From JBIOWF01 sp044868295 (lineage in GTDB: Bacteria > Actinomycetota > Actinomycetes > Streptosporangiales > Streptosporangiaceae), in contig JBIOWF010000053.1 of NCBI GenBank assembly GCA_044868295.1, positions 1-18,490 of the forward strand: a DNA stretch of 18,490 bases, read 5' to 3'. The notes under the pieces were generated by a model. It was not told where the DNA came from. It searched no databases and saw nothing but the letters and a program-made list of their open reading frames with translations. Of this stretch, positions 13,433 to 18,490 are shown piece after piece. Position 1 is the stretch's first letter, and the number at the start of each line of letters is the position of its first letter. The translations under genes were made by a program, and so were the position numbers.

Positions 13433-15466
13433 TTGAGCGACACCACTGAACTCCTCTCCGACGGCAAGGCCGCCGGCGACACCCCCACCACCGCCCCGGC
13501 CCGACCGCGTCGTCGCTCCGGCACCGGTCTGGCCGGCATGGTGCTGCCCGAACTGCAGGCCATGGCCACCGGCCTTGGCATCAGCGGCACCGGACGGATG
13601 CGCAAGAGCCAGCTCATCGCGGCCATCCAGGAGAAGCAGGGCGGTGCGGGGGAGACCTCCGCCGAGCCCAAGGTCGCCGCCGAGGCTCCCGCCGCGCCCG
13701 TCACGGAGCGCCCGGCCCGTGCCCGCAGGGAACGGTCCCGCCCCGCCGCCGCGGAGCCGGTGAGCGAACCCCGCGAGGAGCAGCTTTCGCTGGAGCGTGT
13801 GGACAGCGCTCCCGTGGCCGCCCCCGTGGCTGCCGCTGTGTCCGCGCCTGTGACGGCTCCCGCGGCCGCCCCGGCCGGCGTGCCCGCAGGCGCCTCCGTG
13901 GCCGCCTCCGCCGACTCGCAGTCCGACGCCGCCCAGGGCGAGGGACGTGGCGATGTGCGAGGCGAGCGCACGGGTGACCGTCGCGAGCGCCGCAGCCGCG
14001 GCAACGACCGCCGCGAGCGCACCGGTGACCGTGACGGCCGCACCGACCGCGACAGCCGTACCGACAGCCGTACCGACCAGCGCGTCTCCGACGCCGGCGA
14101 GAGCCAGGGCCAAGGCCGGGGCCGCGACCCGCAGAGCCGGGGCGACGGCCGCACCGACAACCGGGGCGACAGCCGTACGGACAACCGGGGCGACAGCCGT
14201 GGGGACAGCCGTGGGGACAGCCGGGGCGACCAGGGCGACGACCCCCGTGGCCGCCGGGGCCGGTTCCGCGAGCGCAACCGCCGCGGCCGTGACCGCTTCG
14301 ACAGCAACGAGCCCGTGATCGGCGAGGACGACGTCCTCATCCCGATCGCCGGCATCCTCGACATCCTCGACAACTACGCGTTCGTGCGCACCAGCGGCTA
14401 CCTGCCCGGCTCCAACGACGTGTACGTGTCACTCGCCCAGATCCGCCGCAACGGGCTGCGCAAGGGCGACGTCATCACCGGCGCCGTGCGGCAGCCGCGT
14501 GACGGTGAGCGGCGCGAGAAGTTCAACGCGCTGGTCCGCCTCGACACGGTCAACGGCATGGAGCCGGAGCAGGCCCGCCAGCGGCCCGACTTCAACAAGC
14601 TCACGCCGCTCTATCCGCAGGAGCGCCTGCGCCTGGAGACCGAGCCGAACATCCTGACCACGCGGATCATCGACCTGGTCGCGCCGATCGGCAAGGGCCA
14701 GCGCGGCCTGATCGTCTCGCCGCCGAAGGCCGGAAAGACGATGGTGCTGCAGTCGATCGCCAACGCGATCACCCGCAACAACCCCGAGTGCCACCTGATG
14801 GTCGTCCTGGTGGACGAGCGTCCGGAAGAGGTCACCGACATGCAGCGGTCGGTGAAGGGCGAGGTCATCCACTCGACCTTCGACCGTCCCGCCGAGGACC
14901 ACACCACGGTCGCCGAGCTCGCCATCGAGCGCGCGAAGCGCCTGGTGGAGCTGGGCCACGACGTGGTCGTCCTGCTGGACTCGATCACCCGTCTGGGCCG
15001 CGCCTACAACCTGGCCGCGCCCGCCTCGGGCCGGATCCTGTCCGGTGGTGTCGACTCCACCGCGCTCTACCCGCCGAAGCGGTTCTTCGGCGCCGCCCGC
15101 AACATCGAGAACGGCGGCTCGCTGACGATCCTCGCCACGGCGCTCGTCGAGACCGGCTCCAAGATGGACGAGGTCATCTTCGAGGAGTTCAAGGGCACCG
15201 GAAACGCCGAGCTCAAGCTCAACCGCTCCCTCGCCGACAAGCGGATCTTCCCCGCGGTGGACGTCGACGCGTCCGGCACCCGTAAGGAAGAGATCCTCAT
15301 GTCGAAGGACGAGCTGCAGATCGTCTGGAAGCTGCGGCGCGTGCTGCACGCCCTGGACATGCAGCAGGCTCTGGAGCTTCTCCTGGAGAAGATGAAGGAG
15401 ACCAAGTCCAACGCCGAGTTCCTGCTTCAGGTGCAGAAGACGACGGTCAGCAACGACCGCGACTGA
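13433..15466 (+). CDS. rho: Transcription termination factor Rho
   Basis: A hexameric RNA-dependent ATPase that ends transcription. 677 residues, much longer than E. coli Rho (419) because of an actinobacterial insertion. The Rho N-terminal helical domain lies at about 30-67 (GTGLAGMVLPEL). A disordered insertion at about 70-298 is first Ala/Pro-rich, then Arg/Asp/Gly-rich with tandem DSRTDNRG and DSRG repeats. The cold-shock RNA-binding domain spans about 300-375. The RecA-like motor has Walker A SPPKAGKTM (K435, T436), Walker B VVVLLDSITRLGRAYN (D516) and SGGVDSTALYPPKRFFGAAR in the secondary RNA site region. The TTG start at 13433 has GGGAAGGA with about 7 bases spacing, and MSDTTELL matches known actinobacterial Rho starts. 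An intrinsic terminator follows. Confidence 0.97.
   Translation: MSDTTELLSDGKAAGDTPTTAPARPRRRSGTGLAGMVLPELQAMATGLGISGTGRMRKSQLIAAIQEKQGGAGETSAEPKVAAEAPAAPVTERPARARRERSRPAAAEPVSEPREEQLSLERVDSAPVAAPVAAAVSAPVTAPAAAPAGVPAGASVAASADSQSDAAQGEGRGDVRGERTGDRRERRSRGNDRRERTGDRDGRTDRDSRTDSRTDQRVSDAGESQGQGRGRDPQSRGDGRTDNRGDSRTDNRGDSRGDSRGDSRGDQGDDPRGRRGRFRERNRRGRDRFDSNEPVIGEDDVLIPIAGILDILDNYAFVRTSGYLPGSNDVYVSLAQIRRNGLRKGDVITGAVRQPRDGERREKFNALVRLDTVNGMEPEQARQRPDFNKLTPLYPQERLRLETEPNILTTRIIDLVAPIGKGQRGLIVSPPKAGKTMVLQSIANAITRNNPECHLMVVLVDERPEEVTDMQRSVKGEVIHSTFDRPAEDHTTVAELAIERAKRLVELGHDVVVLLDSITRLGRAYNLAAPASGRILSGGVDSTALYPPKRFFGAARNIENGGSLTILATALVETGSKMDEVIFEEFKGTGNAELKLNRSLADKRIFPAVDVDASGTRKEEILMSKDELQIVWKLRRVLHALDMQQALELLLEKMKETKSNAEFLLQVQKTTVSNDRD
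14144..14227 (+). repeat. Tandem repeats coding RGD-rich segment of Rho
   Basis: Two 24-base units (DGRTDNRG and DSRTDNRG, 14144-14191) are followed by three 12-base units (DSRG, 14192-14227). Earlier diverged copies occur at about 14027-14083 (DGRTDRDSRTDSRTDQ). All are in frame, so the insertion domain can lengthen or shorten. Confidence 0.85.
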
Positions 15467-15491
15467 GGCGACTGATCCGATTTACGGCCGG

Positions 15492-15527
15492 CGCCCCGGG
15501 TGGACTTCTTTCCGCCCGGGGCGTTTT
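15492..15527 (+). terminator. Intrinsic terminator of rho
   Basis: A 13-bp stem (one U-G pair) is formed by 15492-15504 (CGCCCCGGGTGGA) and 15511-15523 (TCCGCCCGGGGCG), loop CTTCTT, followed by TTTT (15524-15527). It lies 25 bases after the rho stop. It is a textbook Rho-independent terminator. Confidence 0.92.
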
Positions 15528-15708
15528 CCGTTCCGTACGGCTCCCGCCCCCCAGCCCTCCTCGCCGACCGCGCTGCGGTCCGCCGATCCCGCTCCTCCAG
15601 CGCGCGTGGACGCCCGCCGTCACGTCCCTGATCGCGTTCGCGAGGACTTCGGGTTTTGCCCGGCCCCCGACGTCGTCGGCGGGAGTATGCGGCAATATCC
15701 GGTCAACC
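15528..15708. other. Gene-free spacer between converging terminators
   Basis: Short frames here lack homology and initiation signals. The stretch is plain GC-rich DNA between the rho terminator and the terminator of the opposing gene; I see no further element. Confidence 0.5.
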
Positions 15709-15740
15709 AAAAGGCCCGAGCGGATCGCTCCACTCGGGCC
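15709..15740 (-). terminator. Intrinsic terminator of the secreted-protein gene
   Basis: Read on the minus strand, GGCCCGAGTGGA (15740-15729) pairs with TCCGCTCGGGCC (15724-15713) in a 12-bp stem with one U-G pair and a GCGA (GNRA) loop, followed by TTTT (15712-15709). It lies about 83 bases downstream of the stop of the minus-strand gene ending at 15824. Confidence 0.9.
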
Positions 15741-15823
15741 CTTCGCGTGGCTCACCACGGGTTCCGTCCTGTACGGCTCGTGCCAGGGGTTGGTGGCGCG
15801 AGCCGAACAGGCTTGGCGAGGAT

Positions 15824-16951
15824 CTACCTCACGTCGACGAACTTGTAGTTGGACAGCGAGCCGTAGGTCTTGCTGGTGCCGACGGCCCTGGTCCGCCAGT
15901 AGCCGTCGTACTTCGGCCGGAGCGTCTTGCTGTACTTACCGGTCGAGCCGGCCTCGACGTAGCCGACGAACTTCCACTTCGAGGTGCCCTTCTTCTTGAA
16001 GTAGAGCTTCAGGACCTTCGAACCCCAGCCCTTGGAGCCGCGGTAGACCTTGCCGTAGAGCTTGGTGCTCTTGCCCAGCTTCACCTTCGCCGGGGAGGCG
16101 TACAGGGTGATCCTGGACGTGGCCTTCGAGGACGAGCCGGACTTCCTGACCTCGAAGCCCTTGACGAACGAGTACGTCTTGCTGCCACGCTTGATCGTGA
16201 ACTTCAGCCGCCAGTTGCCGGTGGCGGTCGAGTAGTCCATCGACGTGCTGTCGTGGTAGGAGTCGTCGGTCTCGACATTGGTCGTGAGCGCGTAGTGCTC
16301 GCTCTCGTCCTCGTCCTCGAGGCGGACGTCCGTGACCGTCGCGCCCTGCAGGTCGACAGTGGCCTGGACGGTGACGTCGACCTCCTTGCCGGACTTCAGG
16401 TAGACCGGGTTGGGGTCGATGCTGGCACCGGTGACCCGGGTCGCTTTTCCGACCGCGAAGGCGGGAGTGGTCTTCTCCCAGCTCGTCGGTGCGGTGGTCG
16501 CGCTGGGGTCGGTGAAGCCGATGCGCAGCTGCCACTTCTCGCCTGGCGTGTCGTTCGAGGCGACGGGGATGGTGCCGTTGACCGTGACCTTGCTGTCGGC
16601 GGTGACGGAGCTCGCGCTCACCGCGGCCGGCTGGGTGATTGAAGCGGCGGCCCACGTCGGCGTGCTCACCGAGTTGTCCTTGGTGAACTGCGCCCAGAGC
16701 TTCTTGGCGGGCTTGCCCTTGTCCGCGCCGTCATCGATGTAGGGGTCCTCGAGAACGAACGAGAAGCCCATCGTGTCGGTGCCCGTGGGAGGCAGGAACT
16801 TGTCCTTGATCTCGACATCACCGGGGATGTCGATGGCGCGGGCCGAGACGATTCCGGCGCTTGCGGGGGAGGCTACGGTGATGGCCGCACCGGTAGCGAA
16901 GAGCGCCGCCCCCGTTGCGGTCGCCAGGACGAGCCGCAGGCTCTTCCTCAT
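15824..16951 (-). CDS. Secreted beta-rich protein of unknown function
   Basis: 375 residues. The N-terminus is a classical Sec signal peptide (MRKSLRLVLATATGAALFA..., cleavage likely after ASPASA at residue 32). The frame is open upstream to 16999, but the ATG at 16951 is favoured by the signal peptide, by AGGGG 5 bases upstream and by the promoter at 17003-17031. The mature protein is rich in Thr, Ser, Val and Lys with alternating hydrophobic residues, suggesting Ig-like beta-sandwich modules. A middle module (about 175-275) has an acidic stretch EDEDESEH. The C-terminal ~95 residues are Lys/Tyr/Trp-rich (LKLYFKKKGTSKWKFVGYV, YDGYWRTRAVGTSKTYGS), a type I recall from secreted actinobacterial proteins. 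No cysteines, catalytic motif or LPXTG anchor is seen. It may bind wall polymers or another surface ligand; this is a guess. Confidence 0.85.
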   Translation of the reverse strand: MRKSLRLVLATATGAALFATGAAITVASPASAGIVSARAIDIPGDVEIKDKFLPPTGTDTMGFSFVLEDPYIDDGADKGKPAKKLWAQFTKDNSVSTPTWAAASITQPAAVSASSVTADSKVTVNGTIPVASNDTPGEKWQLRIGFTDPSATTAPTSWEKTTPAFAVGKATRVTGASIDPNPVYLKSGKEVDVTVQATVDLQGATVTDVRLEDEDESEHYALTTNVETDDSYHDSTSMDYSTATGNWRLKFTIKRGSKTYSFVKGFEVRKSGSSSKATSRITLYASPAKVKLGKSTKLYGKVYRGSKGWGSKVLKLYFKKKGTSKWKFVGYVEAGSTGKYSKTLRPKYDGYWRTRAVGTSKTYGSLSNYKFVDVR

Positions 16952-17002
16952 GGATACCCCTAACTTCGGTAAATTGAGGGAAAAGTCGGGTTTGAACACG
17001 TG

Positions 17003-17031
17003 AGCCTAGTGGGGCTGTTGTGACCCGTCCA
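17003..17031 (-). promoter_or_regulatory. Promoter of the secreted-protein gene
   Basis: On the minus strand TGGACG (17031-17026) and TAGGCT (17008-17003) are separated by 17 bases. Transcription would start near 16996, giving a leader of about 45 bases to the ATG at 16951. This rules against the upstream in-frame start at 16999. Confidence 0.6.
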
Positions 17032-17177
17032 CACGGATGTGCGCGTTCATCCTGTTCCCATGGAGTTCCCAGGAAAGTGTCTGAGCGTCCTGCGAGTGGT
17101 CGAAAGTCGGAAACCCGCTGGTGATCGAAGTTAACGCGAGTATTGCTCACGCTTTCCGTGCCAAAAGGCTGGAGGGC

Positions 17178-17183
17178 TAGGCT
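17178..17183 (+). promoter_or_regulatory. Vegetative-type -10 box upstream of rpmE
   Basis: TAGGCT, identical to the -10 boxes proposed for rho and the secreted-protein gene. TTTCCG at 17153-17158 could be a poor -35 with 19-base spacing. Transcripts from here would include the dyad at 17224-17262 in their leader. Confidence 0.4.
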
Positions 17184-17223
17184 GCCGGGCGCGTGGTGCG
17201 CGTCCCGATGGCGGTATCCGGCC

Positions 17224-17262
17224 CATCCCGAGCCGCCGCGGAATAGGCGGCGGCCTGGGATG
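17224..17262 (+). repeat. Long imperfect inverted repeat around the sigma-R box
   Basis: CATCCCGAGCCGCCG (17224-17238) pairs with CGGCGGCCTGGGATG (17248-17262) with one mismatch and one G-T pair. The 9-base centre (17239-17247) contains the GGAAT box. In RNA made from an upstream promoter this would be a very stable hairpin; in DNA it is a dyad over the promoter. Confidence 0.75.
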
Positions 17263-17265
17263 GTT
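17240..17265 (+). promoter_or_regulatory. Sigma-R-type promoter of rpmE (GGAAT-N18-GTT)
   Basis: GGAAT (17240-17244), 18 bases, GTT (17263-17265). This is the consensus and spacing of promoters read by sigma-R, the thiol-oxidative-stress ECF factor of actinobacteria. In S. coelicolor the L31 gene rpmE is a reported sigma-R target. Predicted transcription start is near 17272, leaving a leader of about 143 bases. Confidence 0.75.
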
Positions 17266-17274
17266 GGAGGATCT

Positions 17275-17357
17275 GGCACACTGGTAGCCGAACCGCAGCG
17301 GTACCGGTTCCCGCCCGCGCGCACCTGAGTCCCAGGACACGGTGTGCCGATGCGCGC
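17275..17357 (+). ncRNA. Structured leader RNA of rpmE (L31-leader-like)
   Basis: GGCACAC (17275-17281) and GTGTGCC (17342-17348) close a junction. It holds two hairpins: GAACCG (17290-17295) with CGGTTC (17305-17310), and CCTG (17324-17327) with CAGG (17333-17336). In addition GCGCGCA (17317-17323) is fully complementary to TGCGCGC (17351-17357), allowing a pseudoknot. Structured L31 leaders (autoregulatory or predicted by comparative genomics) are known in several phyla, including actinobacteria. Assignment to such a family is inference from position and fold. Confidence 0.55.
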
Positions 17358-17414
17358 AACAGGCCACACGAGGCAGAGGCGACCCGGCGACCGCACCTAG
17401 CGTTAGGACTGGAC

Positions 17415-17633
17415 ATGAAGGCCGAGATCCACCCGGAATACGTTGTCACCCAGGTGACCTGCACCTGTGGTAACAGCTTCACCACCCGCAGCACCGCCAA
17501 GAGCGGAACCATTCACGCCGACGTGTGCTCCGCGTGTCACCCGTTCTACACGGGCAAGCAGAAGATCCTGGACACCGGTGGCCGGGTCGCCCGCTTCGAG
17601 GCGCGCTTCGGGAAGAAGGCCCAGAGCAAGTAG
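17415..17633 (+). CDS. rpmE: 50S ribosomal protein L31, zinc-ribbon form
   Basis: A 72-residue protein of the large ribosomal subunit that bridges the subunits near the central protuberance. It begins MKAEIHPEYV and has the four-cysteine zinc ribbon, C16-x-C18 and C38-xx-C41 (VTCTCGN, DVCSACHPFYTG), so it is the zinc-containing (C+) type rather than the zinc-free substitute. The C-terminus GGRVARFEARFG is typical. The ATG at 17415 has AGGA at 17405-17408, 6 bases away. Zinc-thiolate sites are oxidation-sensitive, which fits the sigma-R-type promoter upstream. prfA follows 99 bases later, behind a strong hairpin. Confidence 0.97.
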   Translation: MKAEIHPEYVVTQVTCTCGNSFTTRSTAKSGTIHADVCSACHPFYTGKQKILDTGGRVARFEARFGKKAQSK

Positions 17634-17643
17634 CTCGGACAAG

Positions 17644-17691
17644 ACGCCGGCTCGGAAGCGCCCCTGTAGAGGGGCGTGCCCGGGTCGGCGT
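17644..17691 (+). terminator. Two-tier hairpin between rpmE and prfA
   Basis: An outer 12-bp stem (17644-17655 with 17680-17691, two G-U pairs) encloses a perfect inner 7-bp stem CGCCCCT-GTAG-AGGGGCG (17659-17676). Only a short TTCTT (17691-17695) follows. It is likely a partial terminator or attenuator reducing read-through from rpmE into prfA. Confidence 0.65.
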
Positions 17692-17732
17692 TCTTGGTGA
17701 TTGCGGCCACATTCCCGAGAAAGGAGCGCGCG

Positions 17733-18490
17733 GTGAAGCTCGACGAGATCATCAGCGAGTACGCGGATCTGGAGCTGAAGCTCGCCGACCCGGCCGTGCA
17801 CGCCGACCAGGCGAAGGCGCGGACGTACGGCAAGCGCTACGCGTCCCTCACGCCCATCGTCACGACGTACCGCGAGCTCGAGGCCGTCCGCGAGGACCTC
17901 GCCACCGCACGGGAGCTGGCGGACGAGGACCCGGCGTTCGCCGACGAGGCGTCGGACCTGGAGAGCCGCATGCCGGGCCTGGAGGAGAAGCTCACGCATC
18001 TCCTGGTGCCGCGTGACCCGAACGACGACAAAGACATCATCATGGAGATCAAGGCGGGCGAGGGCGGCCAGGAGTCGGCCCTGTTCGCGGGCGACCTCCT
18101 GCGCATGTACCTCCGGTACGCCGAGCGGATCGGCTACAAGACCGAGGTCATCGACGCCCAGCACTCCGATCTCGGCGGCTACAAGGACGTGACCGTCGCG
18201 ATCAAGGGCAAGGACGGCGTCTGGGCCAGGCTCAAGTTCGAGGGCGGAGTCCATCGCGTCCAGCGGGTGCCGGTGACCGAGTCCCAGGGCCGCATCCACA
18301 CGTCGGCGGCCGGCGTGCTGGTCTACCCCGAGGCCGAGGACGTCGACATCCAGATCGACCCGAACGACCTGCGGATCGACGTGTTCCGATCGGGTGGCCC
18401 GGTGGGCAGAGCGTCAACACGACCGACTCCGCCGTCCGGATCACCCACGTCCCGACCGGCATCGTCGTCAGCTGCCAGAACGAGAAGAGC
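17733..18490 (+). CDS. prfA: Peptide chain release factor 1, partial, with apparent frameshift
   Basis: RF1 recognises UAA/UAG and triggers peptide release. The GTG at 17733 follows AAGGAG (17721-17726) at 6 bases. Residues 1-223 match RF1: coiled N-terminal domain, MEIKAGEGGQESALFA, and the stop-codon tripeptide P180-V181-T182 (RVPVTESQGRIHTSA), which marks RF1 rather than RF2. At 18399-18403 the reading frame breaks. The expected ...SGGP-GGQ-SVNTT continues only in the +2 frame, as GQSVNTTDSAVRITHVPTGI from 18404 to the window end. One G appears to be missing from a CCCGGGT run. Because prfA is essential, a sequencing or assembly error is the most likely cause; otherwise the gene would be broken. 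The 3' part lies beyond the window. Confidence 0.92.
   Translation, partial: MKLDEIISEYADLELKLADPAVHADQAKARTYGKRYASLTPIVTTYRELEAVREDLATARELADEDPAFADEASDLESRMPGLEEKLTHLLVPRDPNDDKDIIMEIKAGEGGQESALFAGDLLRMYLRYAERIGYKTEVIDAQHSDLGGYKDVTVAIKGKDGVWARLKFEGGVHRVQRVPVTESQGRIHTSAAGVLVYPEAEDVDIQIDPNDLRIDVFRSGGPVGRASTRPTPPSGSPTSRPASSSAARTRR

Noticed and set aside
13050..13436. Small plus-strand frames (up to 128 codons) in the rho leader
   Set aside because: Several overlapping frames of similar quality, no ribosome binding site, no similarity I recognise, and stable hairpins in the same stretch.
18396..18409. Programmed ribosomal frameshift in the release-factor gene
   Set aside because: The known programmed site is in prfB (RF2), near codon 25 at an in-frame UGA. 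Here the gene is RF1 by its PVT tripeptide, the break is at GGQ, and no slippery site or stop codon is present.

Overview
The window is high-GC actinobacterial DNA. GTG/TTG starts are common, -10 boxes of TAGGCT/TANNNT type recur, the anticodon-binding ArgS-like protein NrtL is present, and Rho carries a long Arg/Asp/Gly-rich insertion. The conserved backbone nrtL-lysA-hom-(...)-thrC-thrB-rho-(...)-rpmE-prfA is the order I know from Streptomyces and relatives. The non-Streptomyces content between hom and thrC suggests another lineage, perhaps Streptosporangiales. That placement is inference.

Layout. 1-451: no gene recognised, but candidate leader structures. 452-1321: nrtL. 1404-2786 and 2809-4107: lysA and hom, a tight pair making lysine and the homoserine precursor. 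4108-10810: a block of four glycosyltransferase genes. One is a membrane GT-C enzyme (4395-5849), one a GT-A/GT2 enzyme (6107-7273), and two are paralogous two-domain GT2 enzymes facing each other (7366-9021 + and 9077-10651 -). The gaps hold a G-rich periodic tract, a 30-bp tandem repeat, and operator- and promoter-like elements. 10811-11869 thrC and 12093-13022 thrB finish the threonine pathway, physically separated from hom by the glycosyltransferase block.

13023-13432 is a long untranslated leader for rho (13433-15466), which ends in a strong intrinsic terminator (15492-15527). Facing it is a secreted protein of unknown family (15824-16951, minus strand) with its own terminator (15709-15740) and promoter. 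17009-17414 holds the control region of rpmE: a vegetative-type -10 box, an exact GGAAT-N18-GTT sigma-R-type promoter set in a dyad, and a leader RNA that can fold into a closed three-way junction. rpmE (17415-17633) encodes the zinc-ribbon form of L31. After a two-tier hairpin comes prfA (from 17733, running off the window), which in this sequence has a one-base deletion exactly at the GGQ motif.

Functionally, the backbone is amino-acid biosynthesis plus transcription and translation termination. The insertions (glycosyltransferase block, secreted protein) look like cell-surface functions. The most noteworthy signals are the prfA frameshift, the sigma-R/leader architecture of rpmE, the glycosyltransferase block with its convergent paralogs and a rare TTA codon, and several untranslated structures upstream of thrC, thrB and rho.
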